Origin: Dermatemys mawii
Lineage: Eukaryota > Chordata > Testudines > Dermatemydidae
Direction: 5' to 3'
Length of the DNA: 64,000 bases
NCBI GenBank assembly: GCA_007922305.1
Contig: ML677335.1
Coordinates: forward strand, 17,392,679 to 17,456,678
Shown here piece by piece: positions 25,101 through 36,999 of the stretch. How positions within the stretch are numbered: position 1 is the first letter of the stretch; the number at the start of each line of letters is the position of its first letter. The position numbers were made by a program, and so were the translations under genes. A model generated the notes under the pieces. It was not told the origin of the DNA. It worked only from the letters and a program-made list of their open reading frames with translations, and searched no databases.

Positions 25101-28100
25101 AAAAATTCTTCCTTTAGATTTCGATTACTATTTTCTAATCCTTTATTAATTCTTCTAGATTTACTCTTTGGATAGTCCTAAATAATTCCTTTCCTTCTTT
25201 GGTATTTGCAGTCTTCAGGGCCTACTAAACTATTGCATGGTCTCTTGGCAAAAAAGTTATTGGCATTACCATGCCAGATCAAGCTAGTTGTACAACTAGT
25301 CCAGTTACTGCTCTCTGCACTAACACATGCTCCAAAGGAAGATACTAAAATCCTCATATGGGAGAATCATGCCAGTGGAGGGTGGGGGGAATAACTTCCA
25401 GACTCATGGCAGCTCATGATTAGTTTATACCCTGAAGCGATAAGGTTGATATCCCTTACTTTGTATCCTACCTAGTATAGCTGGAAATCTTCGTTACTCA
25501 GAGAATGGTCTAAACCTCCTTTGAATCCTGCTAAGCTTCTTTCTGTTAGAGTTTTAGATTTGTTGCCCTTCAGTTTTACGGAATGCTACACTTTTCTTGT
25601 ATTAGGAAAAAGGTTAAGGTAGAGTGGCAATGCTTTGTTACTATCTCTACACCTTTTACTATTTTATACATCTCTCATGTCTCCCTTTAATTCATACACT
25701 CTCTGAATAATCCAAGATTTTTTCACTCTCTCATGAAAGTGAGGTCTGCCCATGCCACTAATCGGTTTTCTAATTCTGCTATAAAATACCTGAAGGGTAA
25801 AATTTTGGCACCATAAACACAGATTATAAACTAATGTACGTGATTAGCTTTAACACTGGTGCAGATTGCACAATAAAATCACTGGATATTCTACAGTGTC
25901 TCAACTCATTTTAGAATCCCCTCAAACCTACTAACTTTGGCCAATAAATATTCTGTGTGAAGAAATTGCATACCTTGATAATTGAATTGGGAAGTAATGC
26001 AAGCTTTGTCAAGGGAGATTTGGCATATTTCACTGTGGCTACAGGAGCTAAGGCAAAGTACATTTTAATTCTTTTAGCCAGATTGGGCATGGTTGAAAAT
26101 GCAACGAAAGCTGAAAATGAAGAAAGATGTACAAGTTACTATTGTGGAGTTCAGGCACAATATTTAGTTTTTGTAAAAACTATTACAAACTGCAATGAGA
26201 ACAGAAGTGTTGAGAATTTTCAAAGAGTCAATTGAAAACAGAGTCTATTTAAAATGTAAAACATTATCTAGCTGCATTTGTGGCCCACACCTTGAATTGC
26301 TGTGCTAGGTCTCAATTTTCAAAAAAGACTTGAGTACTAGGACGTTCCCATTGAAGTCTGACGTTGAGATGATGACATTTGCAGTCTGAAACTTTCTTTC
26401 AGGTGAATTTAACTGAAAGTTAATTTAGTGCCTTAGCTTAATGAAATAGTGTTTAAAACAAGGTTTTGACTATTTGAAAGTAGTGTCCTGAGTGTGCATG
26501 TCAGATTTCCCATAAAGTGTGATTATAGTCAGAAAAACAATTGTCAGAATGGCATGTCCCTACTCAGATGTCCTTCCTCTGTATTTCCAGGCTCAGATTT
26601 ACTTATGTGATCAAATGAAGTAAGTATTTATTACTCTGGTTAGCAGTGCAGAACCCAAATAATTATTGTAATGCTGAGCAGGCTCCTACTGTGGCTCACA
26701 CATCAAAAGACTTATTAACTGAATTTCTCTGAGTCCACCCTAGTATAAAATGTTTTTATCTCCCCCTATATGGCAGCTACTGTGCAATTCTAAACCCTAG
26801 AGAAAACAGGGCAATGGTGTTTTAAAATGTTAGTTGGCCAAGGTGAACCACGGGTGTTCAAATACAATGTTGCTGCTCTCTGTTCATATTTTATAATGTG
26901 CTCGTTGAAACATGCTAACTCACATGTTCTAGCAATGCACTTTCTTCCTAAAGTGGACAGGCCCAAGATTAAAATCTGTACTTTATGGTGTGCACCTTAA
27001 CTACACATTCCTGTTGCATCCCAGTTATGGAGTGATTATGCATAAGTCTGAAAAGAACGGAACATGACTTTCAGATGACAGAGCAACCAGGACATGACAT
27101 TGCCCTAAAAATTCTCTTCTGGTTGCCTGTGGTATTTGCAGCAGAAACAAAGGGAACTGGAAACAGGGCACATGTTGGTACGGGAGGTGGTGTGTGGCAA
27201 AGGAGAGAAGAGATCTAGTTTATAATGGACAGTTATTTCCATACTTAACAATGCACAGTATTCCCCTTAACTTACCTATAGTGGTGCCTTGTGAGTGGCC
27301 AACATAATACAACTGCTCTTGTCCAGTTTTCTGCACAATAAAATCAATCACTGCTGGAAGGTCATATTTAGCTATTTCGTCAAAGCTGCAAAAGGAAAAG
27401 TACCATTTTTACATGTAATAAAATTAGGTGTCTACTTTTAAACACAAAATATCTTTGAACCATAGAACAGGCATAGCACATGCACTGCGAACCTCTCCAT
27501 ATTGGTCCCTCAATGTGCCTCTAATGTTTATAGCCCAATCCACACTAGGCCAGAAACTGAGGTAAGGAATCATGTTTAAACCCTTCTCCACTATACAGTC
27601 AAAATGATTCACTGATCCACATGGAGTTCTTGTGTAACTCGGATTTTGCGTAAGTCAGAGACATATCTCTGAGCATTGTACACACACACAAAAACACCCA
27701 CCCTGCTACTTCTAGTTTACCAAGCTTTTTCCATAAGCTCAAAATTGCATAACTCGGATTTGCATAACTCGCAGAGCGTCTGTAATTCTTTTATTAATTT
27801 CTAACTGAATTAATGAAAACTTTCACAACACCACTTTATAAAACAAAATAAATTGGTCACATTATTGTTTATCCCAAATTATAGTCTACCTGAAAGCCCA
27901 GAATCTCTCTTGGTGTACTGACAGAGTTACGTGTCGTCTAGACCAGGTGTTCCCTCTGCTGTTTCCTATCCAAACATCATAGCCTGCATCTGCCAGAATG
28001 AAGCCCAGGCTGTTTTTAGCCACATTGGTGATCCAGGTGCTGCCATCTGTAAGTAAACCATGCTGCAGAAACACAACAGGCTTTGGACCTGAAAGAGAGA

Positions 28101-31100
28101 CAGACACATGCTGCGTATTCCACACAACCAAAACTTCTGTGACATTGATAATAAAATGACACTCATTCCCCAACAGCCAAACTCCTGACTCTAATACCCA
28201 GTTCTAGCTGTTGAGGGATGAAGCTGAATTACCAGAGAGACGATCATGTGCAATTCCTTAAAGACACTTCTTACAACAGGAAAACTACATAGAAGTATTC
28301 TCTCACTTATACTACTGAGTGTTAAATAAAGAAAAATTTAATGGAAAAAATTATGTTTCTTGAATGCTATCATCACTAAATATGGAAAATTTGGGAGAAG
28401 ATTTAAGGGAATGGCTTATAAGTACCATGGCTAAACGCACACTGAAGATGTACTTCAATATTAGTCCTATTATATTTGATTGTCAAAAAACATATCTGTT
28501 GTGTAGTTCAGGCTCTAAGCAGTTCGTGCCTGGAAAGATGTCTCAAGTTAGTGAGTTTCATTCTGATTACTGGATCTACAGCCTCTCTCAGACTCTTCAT
28601 ATAATCCACACTAATTCCCATAACTGTATCTTGATGTGGCAGTTTCTCATGATCTCTTCCCACCATCACATGGTTATGTTCATTCCCCTCCTAATCATTG
28701 CTACAATACTGTGAATCCCAAAGTGGGGACTCCGGACTTCTACAGGTCTGCCATGGGCTCTGCTGTGGTCTGTTGCTGGAGCCAGGGCCAGCACACACTG
28801 GGACAGCGTTCCAGTTCTCTTTCCACATGGGGAGGCTGCCATTTTGATCTCAAAATGTCTCCTCGGCACAGCAAGACTTCTGACACACTATGCATGCAGG
28901 GTTACTCTGGAGGGGGCATTCCAGTAGTACCAGAAATGAAAAGGGTCCAGGAAACTTTGTAAGATGCCAAAGAGTTCATTGGGGAAAAAAAATTGGGAAC
29001 CGTTGCTATATTAACTGTTTTTTTTAATTTCATGGAGTCAGTGCCAAAGAACCTTATACCACTGCATTTCAGACCTTTTTTCCTTAAAGATCCCTGACAT
29101 GAAACCTTTTCACTGCACTTACACCCATGAACACCTTAATTAGCAGTAATTCCAGTTTGATCTATGTTGTGATCACTTGACCTGGGGACCTGGTGTCCAG
29201 AGTACACCGGCAGATATAGGAGCCTTCCCTGTCCCATCCTGAAAACAACTAGCAGCTCAAGCCCAGCAAGGAAATGACTATGTGTTTTACTGCACAGAAA
29301 GTGGTACCAGAGAACAAAGAGATTTGGCCTACTTGAAGGTGATGCTGCTACCTAAGAGTTTTTCTTGCCTTCACTAGGATGTTGACCAAGCTGGGAGTAA
29401 CACCACTCACCTTCCTATCTTTGAACCTACTATCCTTCCACAGTTGCCCACCTCTCCTTCTTCCCCATCCCTAACACCACTGCAACTTTGTGGAAACATC
29501 TAACCACCCCATGACACTCCAACAAAGCAGTATAAATAGAGGTTCCACAGAGAGCCCTGCAGTTCCATGGATACTGATTTCTAACCACAGATATAAATTT
29601 GGAGCACGCACGGGTCTAGTCATGGAACATTTTTTGTGAGGGGAGTCAGAGTCAAGATGGTACCATACTGGTAAGAGTTAAAAATCTACTTGCATCACTG
29701 ATATTGATGGCCCATTAACGACACTCATCGCTCGCAATGGGCCATTGAAGAAACTCCTCTCACCCAGCAGGTCTTCCTACAGATGCCTCTAACAGCAAGA
29801 AGCTGATGGCAAATCACTCAAGGACATGTGATATGCTCATGTGGCCCTGGACTCCATCTTTGGCCAGTAACTTTCCATACAAATGGGCATTGGGCTTTAT
29901 TTGGGATAGTGAATTTCCATGCAGAGGGCAAAGGATATAAATTGTAGGTGGAACATCTCCATTCTCCCTTCACTTCCAGCTTCATTTCTCCAGACTGGAT
30001 TTCTATCAAGGGAGCTTTGACAAAGACTAATATCTAATCTGTTTGGGTGATTCCAGAGAGGCTTTTTACAAGTCAGCAGACTATTCCATCACTACTACAA
30101 ACCTGACAAGAACTTGGCAATCATTAATATGTATACAAATTATTAAACATTTTAACTCTCAGATTCATAAACTAAGGTCAGAAGGGACCATTATGATCAT
30201 CTAGTCTGACCTCCTGCAAAACACAGGCCACGGAATGTCACCCACCCACTCCTGCAATAAACCTCTCAGCTATGTCTGAGCTATTGAAGTCCTCAAATAA
30301 TGGTTTAAAAATTTCAGGGTGCAGAGAATCCTCCAGGAAATGACTTGTGCCCCACGCTGCAAAGGAAGGGGAAAAAAAACCCCCAGGGCCTCTGCCAATC
30401 TGCCCTGGAGGAAAATTCCTTTCTGACCCCAAATATGGCGATCAGCTGAACCCTGAGCATGTGGGCAGGACTCACCAAACAGATACCCAGGAAAGAATTC
30501 TCTGTAGTAACTCAGATTCCATCCCATCCAACATCCCATCTCAGGACATGACAGACAGGTTGCCAATTCACATCTCAACTTTAAGGGTATGTTCATACCA
30601 CACATAGGAAGTGGTGACACCACCATTACTACTCCAGTTACTGTGGAAGGTCAAGTCCCCAGCCAGTCAAGCAGGCATTCTTGAGAGCAGATGGACTCAT
30701 ACAGTTTGACTGAAGTCCTCACTCTCTTTTCTTTTATTAACAAATCTTTAGTAAGTTTACTTTTGGGTAAGATCTGAGACACATACTGACTTGGGTTAAG
30801 TGTTTGATCCCTTGAGAATGGAAGAACCACACAAATGGTGAAATGTGTTTTCAGCAACCACTCATCCTATTAGACCATTTTGTCTGGATGGTAACCAAGG
30901 GCTGGAACGCCTAAAGGGGACTGTGTTTGACTTCTTGTTAACCAGTGTGGTGATACAGAAATTCCTTGTTTCTGGTTTGGTGAATCTAATTATTGAATAA
31001 ATCACCAGTGTTTGGAGGACTGTCTGCCACATTTCTTGGGGTCTGCCCTAAGCATGATATTCTCAATGTGGCCCACATTGGGCACTCAGTCATGATGGGT

Positions 31101-34100
31101 TTTCACATTACACAGGCAAGTGTTAAACAATAATCAAAACTTACTCTGAATTCAGACACTGTTCTGAAGCTTTTATACAACTGATAGATTGTTGAAATCC
31201 ATCATAGACTTTCTGTACTTCTTACCCATCCCCTTGTCATTGCTGAGCATCACCTCAATAACAACGCCATTTCTAATCCAATGGCTCCCTCTGATGGATT
31301 TATTTAGCCATGCCATCACTCAGCGTACAATGGAAAAAAACAACAAAACCCCCCAAAACAAATACACACTGGTAACATTCACTTATTTAGGTTTTAAACT
31401 ATAAAGAGACTCATCCATGGCTCTAGATGCCCTACCATAATCAATAATACAACAAATAAATTCACAGAAGTATTAAGTAATCACTTTAGACTAACTCAAG
31501 TATTAGAGGGGTAACCATGTTAGTCTGGATCTGCAAAAGTGACAATGAGTCCCGTGGCACTTATAAACTAACAGACATATAGGAGCATAAGTGTTCGTGG
31601 GTGAATACCCACTTCATCAGATGCATGCATGAATACCCACTTTGTCAGATGAACAGTAGCTGAGCAGTTTCTCTTTGCAGTCTGGTCTTGAAGATTTTTT
31701 TGCTGCAGAATGGTTACCTTTAAATCTGTTATTGTGTGTCCAAGGAGACTGAAGTGTTCTCCTACAGGTTTTTGTATATTGCCATTCCTAATATGTGATT
31801 TGTGTCCATTTATCCTTTTTCGTAGGGACTGTCCAGTTTGGCCGATGTACATAGCAGAGGGGCATTGCTGGCACATGATGGCGTATATTACGTTGGTAGA
31901 CGTGCAGGTGAATGAACCGGTGATGGTGTGGCTGATCTGTTTAGGTCCTGTGATAGTGTTGCTGGTATAGATATGTGGACAGAGTTGGCAGTGAGGTTTG
32001 TTGCATGGATTGGTTCCTGAGTTAAAGTTATTATGGCGCAGTGTGCTGTTGCTGGTGAGAAGTCTCTTTGAAACTTCAAAGAGAAACTGCTGAGCTACAG
32101 TTCATTTGCAAATGTGACACCATCAGCTCAGGATTAAACAAAGACTATGAATGGCTATCTAACTACAAAAGCAGTTTCTCCTCTCTTGGTGTTCATACTT
32201 CCAGATCAGCTGCTAGAAGAGGACCTCATCGTCCCTGATTAGAGATAAAGTAGTCCAGCCTGATTGAACTAACCTTGTTATCTCTAACCTGATTCTTGCC
32301 TACTTATTTATACCTGCCTCTGTATACTTCCATTGCATACATCAGACAAAGTGGGTATTAGCCCACGAAAGCTTATGCTTCAATACTTTTGTAAGTCTAC
32401 AAGGTGCCACAGGACTCTTTGTCGCTTCTGCAGATCCAGACTAACACAGCTACCTCTCTGATTCTGAAACCTAAGACTGCTTTGCATCTTCTGATCATCA
32501 CAGCTATGCACCGTACCCTTTTCCCATCAGCCCTGTACAATGACACTTCTCAGGCTCTAAAGATTTTCCCTGAAGTACATGCTGAAAGGCAAAGCAAAAA
32601 TAAAACAGGGCTCCTCCAGACTGGTGGTCTCTGTTTTAAGTTTGTGGCTGGTGATTCTTCTGGATAAGCAATAATGTTGCTCTCAGCAGGACCAGTGATT
32701 TAGATCTCAACATCTGGATTGCAGCAGTGGCACTCTACTCATCCTGGCTTCTTTTTCATGCCCAGCATGGTTTATACTAACAAGACTCAGTTTTCAATGC
32801 CCACAGGCAGAAACCTTTCACCTCTCCCACCTTCAGTTTGTCTACTCCCTCCCCATCCTCCATTATTTTGCTTGTATCTTTCCTCTTCCCTTCCAATCTC
32901 CTCTCCTCCCTCCCCACTCAATACTCCTTCCCTTGTCCTCTCACTATGCTGAGATCCTCACCTGCATCTTTCTTCTGAGTTCCTCATACACACTTCACTG
33001 TCTTCTTGTGACCTTTAAAGTGCACTTTACTGCAGAATTTTCTTCCCATTTTTATACAGAAAGTTAGCACTGTTTAGCTATATTCTAGGGATTAGCAGGG
33101 GGAAAACAGACTACCTTTGCATTTGTACACATGGCAAGGACAGTGCTTAACCCCTGAAAGGTTAGGCTTGATTCTGCAAGGATAGGCTTGGTTTAGCACA
33201 AGATGCAAAACAAACACTTTTCTCCTCTTGACTCTTTTCATATTAATTTGTTTGAGCCGAAGCATTTGGTTATTTGTAATCTTCCAAAAAGCAACAGTTG
33301 AGCAGAATCTCTTATTCCAAAAGAGTTCCCATTAGACAATCATACAGCCCACCTAGAGTCAAATCGCAATACTGATTTTCCCCATAACAAAAAAGTTTTG
33401 GTTTATAATTTTTTTTAAGAAACACGTGATCACATACTTTCAGTGCTGAATTTATGCAAGAGATTAGAAACCTAATCATAATAAATGAGACAAGTAATTT
33501 AATATTGAGTTATTTGATGTACATGCTTTAGTTTAAGCCATGGAATCATATAGATAAAACAGATGACTAAGTAAGAGATTGGTTACCCCTTTGAAGACTG
33601 ACAAAAAGCAGAAAATAAGTACTTCTCTAACAAGGGCCCAGATCATCCTTCTCTGCTCCTAAGATCATGGGGAAGACTGAGAACCAGTGGCTCCCCTAGG
33701 GAACAAGCTCAGGGGTGGTGTTAGAACTATTCAGTAATACTCTTCCCCCACTGTCTGTGCCCTGTAGAAGATCCATTACTCATGCTCCAGAAATTTTGGG
33801 GCAGAACTAGAACATAACTTTGTTCTCTTTGAGACCTACACAGCCACAGAAGGACTCTGCCAATGTCAGCATGACTTCTGCAGGACCAGTGCTGCCAGTT
33901 GGGGATCATGAGGGTTAGGAGTGGTGCAAAGCTGTGGGGCAGAGTAGAGTGTGGGAGGAAAAGCCTTTCAGGGCACTACAAGGAAGGGCCTTCTCCATAA
34001 ATCTCCCTTTACTGGATGGAAACTCTGTGAAACCAAACTCATGGAATTTTCTGGGACCCCTGTAAGCCTCTTGAACATAGGTCTATGTTCTAGGTTAAAT

Positions 34101-34641
34101 TCCTTCCTGACCCTAACTCTAAGGATACAGCAAGTGTCCTGTTTAATATGGACATCAATTTTACCTGTGTTCTCAGCATGTATTCTCCCATGAGGTATTC
34201 TGTTAACACTAAGTATGTAGCCATCCACTGTCACAACATCATACTCTTCACTGGGATATCCCCAGTAGGTAATGATCTCACTCTGCAGGAAGAAAAATGA
34301 AAGGCTTTGGTCTTGAAAATCCTGTTGGCAGTCTAATTTTTAAAGGCTTTCCTAGGCCATGTATTCACTCAGGATTTAACTGGAAGAAGTTTCTAGTGGA
34401 ATCATATTGCAGGGAATACTGATTATGGGACATTATCTATTGTATGCTCTGTCGGTTTAATCTACAGACTTACACATTTAACTATCAGATATGTACATTT
34501 CAGAGATTTCCCCTCACCCTTGGACACTTGACTTACAATATTCATGAATGTTTCAGGATTAAAAGGTGTGTTATCACCAACAAATCCTTGTGCTGATACA
34601 GTTCCATGGATCAAACATGTAACAACTACAGCCAGCCACAT
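21891..34641 (-). CDS. LIPM-like: Acid lipase, lipase member M-like, complete nine-coding-exon gene
   Basis: Secreted or lysosomal acid lipase that hydrolyses acylglycerol or other ester bonds. Coding exons (minus strand): 34641-34537, 34282-34165, 28088-27890, 27385-27276, 26110-25974, 24243-24097, 23921-23850, 22613-22545, 22124-21891. All introns are GT-AG, phases join, and the sum is 1191 bp = 396 aa plus stop; human LIPF is 398 aa. A signal peptide ([17 protein letters not shown]) is followed by the family start around [13 protein letters not shown]. Predicted active site: HG oxyanion at 84-85, nucleophile Ser172 in GHSQG (170-174), Asp342 in GNDLLADP, His371 in WNHLDF. Cys246, Cys255 and Cys263 match the cysteines of gastric lipase. 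Wording such as FSTMP...[26 protein letters not shown] and FIWGLDAP resembles LIPM most, but LIPK/LIPN-like is possible. A non-coding 5' exon probably lies upstream, since an AG acceptor-like site sits just before the ATG. Confidence 0.93.
22545..22613 (-). CDS. LIPM-like: LIPM-like gene, exon 9
   Basis: 69 bp, residues 297-319, one codon shorter than human LIPF. Contains GKLKAYDWG. Donor GTAAAC. Confidence 0.92.
23083..23580. repeat. Nested DNA-transposon-like repeat in intron 8 of the LIPM-like gene
   Basis: Ends TAAGCCTTTGTCTACACC and AGTGTAGACTTGGCCTTA are imperfect inverted repeats. A second unit begins near 23310 and carries an internal palindrome around CCAGTTACATGAATAATGTAACTGG. GC-rich open frames here are not genes. 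Absent from the paralogous intron at about 15.55 kb. Confidence 0.62.
23850..23921 (-). CDS. LIPM-like: LIPM-like gene, exon 8
   Basis: 72 bp, residues 273-296: [20 protein letters not shown] then HWKQ. This is the conserved PAGTSVQN exon, same length as in human LIPF. Donor GTAGAA. Confidence 0.93.
24040..24064. repeat. (AAT)n microsatellite
   Basis: About eight AAT units in intron 7 of the LIPM-like gene. Confidence 0.85.
24097..24243 (-). CDS. LIPM-like: LIPM-like gene, exon 7 (cap domain, cysteine pair)
   Basis: 147 bp, residues 224-272. Holds Cys246 and Cys255, the positions of the gastric lipase disulphide, and Cys263. Ends GFNEKNLNM. Donor GTATGT. An (AAT)n microsatellite lies in the next intron. 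Confidence 0.93.
24367..25025 (-). mobile_element. Solo-LTR-like element inside the LIPM-like gene
   Basis: Starts TGTGACAAAG and ends CCGTCACA (TG...CA), flanked by GTAC at 24363-24366 and 25026-25029. The decayed paralogue has the uninterrupted site near 16305-16320. CCAAT and TATA-like boxes on the minus strand suggest that strand as sense. No internal retroviral or gypsy coding region is present. Related to 11350-11965. Confidence 0.72.
25210..25680. repeat. Old interspersed repeat in intron 6 of the LIPM-like gene
   Basis: Counterpart of 16505-16960 with matching flanks, so the insertion is older than the gene duplication. Confidence 0.5.
25974..26110 (-). CDS. LIPM-like: LIPM-like gene, exon 6
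   Basis: 137 bp, residues 178-223: [20 protein letters not shown] then [11 protein letters not shown]. Start of the cap (lid) region in gastric lipase structures. The paralogous exon at 17259-17395 is the same length. Confidence 0.93.
27276..27385 (-). CDS. LIPM-like: LIPM-like gene, exon 5 (catalytic serine)
   Basis: 110 bp, residues 142-177 with split codons at both ends. Carries [10 protein letters not shown], the nucleophile elbow with Ser172. Donor GTAAGT. The intron to exon 4 is only 504 bp and holds a small MITE. Confidence 0.94.
27629..27783. repeat. MITE-like repeat in intron 4 of the LIPM-like gene
   Basis: Repeated TGTGTAACTCGGATT / TGCATAACTCGGATT motifs and TTGCGTAAGTCAGAG text, flanked by ordinary intron. 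Ends are not sharply defined. Confidence 0.45.
27890..28088 (-). CDS. LIPM-like: LIPM-like gene, exon 4 (oxyanion HG and GNSRGN loop)
   Basis: 199 bp, residues 75-141. Contains [10 protein letters not shown] (oxyanion-hole region), [11 protein letters not shown] and the family loop [10 protein letters not shown]. This loop is destroyed in the decayed copy at 13853-14042. Confidence 0.94.
28715..29010. repeat. Probable hAT-derived repeat
   Basis: Begins CCCAAAGTGGGGACTCC and ends GGGAACCGTTGCTATA, ends resembling hAT-type repeats. No target duplication was proved. Confidence 0.4.
30155..30560. repeat. Common interspersed repeat (retroelement-type tail)
   Basis: AAGGTCAGAAGGGACCATTA and CATCTAGTCTGACCTCCTGC, then GGCCTCTGCCAATCTGCCCT, are recognisable as a high-copy turtle/crocodilian repeat. 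Class uncertain, possibly CR1-related. Confidence 0.55.
30590..31100. repeat. LTR-like interspersed repeat, related to 42690-43370
   Basis: Shares the sequence style GGTGAATCTAATTATTGAAT ... GGGGTCTGCCCT with 43190-43330 (GGTGAAATCTAAATACAGAA ... GTGTGCCCTGAG). Boundaries not resolved. Confidence 0.38.
31501..32463. mobile_element. Penelope-like element, two 3' ends joined head-to-head
   Basis: The minus-strand half (31501 to about 32060) encodes a GIY-YIG endonuclease remnant ([20 protein letters not shown], then HKSHIRN and [10 protein letters not shown]), then the element's tail ending GGTTACCCCTCTAATA. The plus-strand half (about 32065-32463) starts in the C-terminal coding part ([22 protein letters not shown]) and ends in a tail of the same kind. 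A 10-bp palindrome (TCTCTTTGAA / TTCAAAGAGA) sits at the join. Frameshifts make it inactive. Confidence 0.75.
34165..34282 (-). CDS. LIPM-like: LIPM-like gene, exon 3
   Basis: 118 bp, residues 36-74 plus one base. Reads [20 protein letters not shown] then [12 protein letters not shown], the lipase N-terminal signature. Acceptor CTGCAG, donor GTAAAA. Confidence 0.93.
34537..34641 (-). CDS. LIPM-like: LIPM-like gene, exon 2 (first coding): start codon and signal peptide
   Basis: Encodes residues 1-35, a hydrophobic signal peptide then a short propeptide-like stretch ending in FMNI. The ATG at 34641-34639 follows a T-rich tract and AG, as in the paralogues at 1.8 and 18.9 kb, so this exon probably starts with a few 5'UTR bases. 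Donor is GTAAGT; phase 0. Confidence 0.92.
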
Positions 34642-36999
34642 CTTGGGTCACTTCAAAAAAAAAAAATGTGTACTGTGTTAGTGCCATCAAAAACAAGGGT
34701 AACTTACACAAACTGTATCAGTTATGACTTAATATAGCTTACTATTACTCATGTTTATTCTGCAGTGCTGTACTCTAGGAAAAATATGATGAAATCCTGC
34801 TCTCTGGTGGTTATTCTACTGGTCATTAATTGCTAGAACACTAGCCTCAAATAAATAGCAACATCAGTCACGTAGTTCAAGACTCAGGAGATGTAGAAGA
34901 AAAGCACAGATAACACTTGCACTATACGTTGTTAATACACAGTTTACAACAACTAGAAATGGGGTTGAGCTGGAAAGCAACTAGAGATGGATCAAAACTT
35001 ATACAGCATTTGGTGGCATTGGATCCCCAAGTTTTGGTTTGGCCCTCATGTCTAACAGAACTAACAACTGCTGAATCCATCATTTCCTTACAGTTTATGT
35101 CCAGCTGGTTTAAAGCCTTCCCATCCATATACAAGGGCTACATGATCAAGTGCTAATCTCTGTTAAACTAAGTTGAGAAGAGTTCCAGAAATACTAGTCG
35201 CTAATGACCTGGACAATAATTCTCTATCAGTGCCTTGCACATACCATCTGAAATTGCAAAATGTATTAAAATAAACTGGCATAGGCCAGATTTTTAATTT
35301 CTATTTTCATTGTATAATTGTATAATATATCTCAAATCAAATGCCTTCTATCTGGTCACTAAACCCAGAAAGTGCCCTGGACTTCCAATCTATTGAAAGT
35401 AAGTAATACTGACCTGAGAGAAGCCTCTTTGGACTAAACACTGTCGGTATTTGGTGGGGAAAAAAAATCAGATGCAAGGAAAATGTATCACTCTCAACAA
35501 TATTTGTTGGGTGAAAGGTTGAAATGTCTTTGTAGACCACTCTAATAGAAAATTAGCAAGGACCTAACTGTCTTTACAGGTTATCTGTTACAATTTTGTG
35601 GGCACATGTATTTTTATTTGTAAGGAAATCTAGGAGTTTACTCTTAGTTTGCTACCTTGCTAGCCATCAGGAGTTCCAATCCTGCAAATGCTTACACTTG
35701 CAGTAGTCCCATAATTTTCTGCAACTGTGCAAACTTTAAATGGATAAAAATAAAAAATCCTGTAAAATAAATGTTGACATTATGTGTTGAAATTTTAAAA
35801 AAATAAAAATCAATTTTTGCCAAGTCTATTTATTTCCTTAAAAAAGGAAAAAGACATTGGTTAAAAGAGTTGCTTTGTCTATCTTAGGCTTTTCTATAGT
35901 GCTCATGATCATAGTGAAAGTGATACAAGAATTTACTACAATAATTTATAATACATTATCTATAAATACAGATAAAGCATAAATCACACCATATTACACT
36001 GGATTAACACACCCCACAAAAGTGTCTCCTCCTTCAGTCCCTCACATTTCAAGTACCTGGGTGGTACATGTGGAGGCATGCTGCAGGCCTGTAAGGAGAT
36101 GCTCTTAGAAACACACTTTATTATACTGGGAATTGGTAGTGCAGATTTTGATGATCTAGGCAGATTAAAGCCCTTTCATAGATGGAATGTGCCTTAACAG
36201 TATAAGATTAAACCTTAATTACCTATCTAGCTGTAATACAGGATACTTACTCAAGTTCCCTTTCTGGCAGAGCACTCAAAAGACTGGTGTAAGCATGCAG
36301 GTCCTTCCTGGGCGATCACTGGAGAGGAACTAAAACACCCACACCCTTCAGGAATGGTGCTGACAGTCTTTAAAGCTTGGAACCCGCAGGTTCAGATGCA
36401 AGCATGTCAGTTCTCACGATCCAAAAATCCCAGATCCGGTGTGGGCTGGCTGCAGGTGGTGGAAGGAGAACCAGGAGAAGGCTGTCTCCTTCTGTTGCTG
36501 GCAGGTGGGGCAGATTGTACCCTTCTGAGGCTTTTCTGCTGGCTGGGGTTACAGATAGGTCAATTGCTGGGCCTGGCGGTGCTATGCTGGCTGGCTATTG
36601 GGAGATCTTCTCTCTGCTTTGCTCTCTAGTCTTGTCACCTAGAGGAAAGCAGGGCTGTTCATAGCCTCCTTCCTGCTTTTCCAGGCATCAGGGACTGAGC
36701 CCAGCCTCAGAAACTGCTTTCAGTGCTGCTTGGATGCCTTGTTCCCTTTAACTGGCTACTGGTGACTTCAGTTGTCTCTCCTCTTCCCATTGGAGGAGGG
36801 TTGCCCGCGTGACTTAGGAGTGGGGTGGTGTCATGTCCCCTTCCTCTTCCCTATTGCTGCCAGGATGGACACCTGTGCAGGACTCGGTTGTGGACCTCAA
36901 GCCCACAAGGTGCATCTCTTCTCTTTGGATACAGCCCTCTTGCTATTAACTTTAGCACCAAAATATGATTTTTTTTTTAAAAAAAAGAAATCACAGAAA

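Larger units (their letters stand above)
28089..34164 (-). other. Intron 3 of the LIPM-like gene
   Basis: 6.1 kb, the largest intron of the gene. It holds a probable hAT-derived repeat (28715-29010), a common interspersed repeat (30155-30560), an LTR-like repeat (30590-31100) and a PLE inverted pair (31501-32463). Nothing is recognised in 29.0-30.15 and 32.5-34.1 kb. The paralogous intron in the decayed copy has been deleted. Confidence 0.6.
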
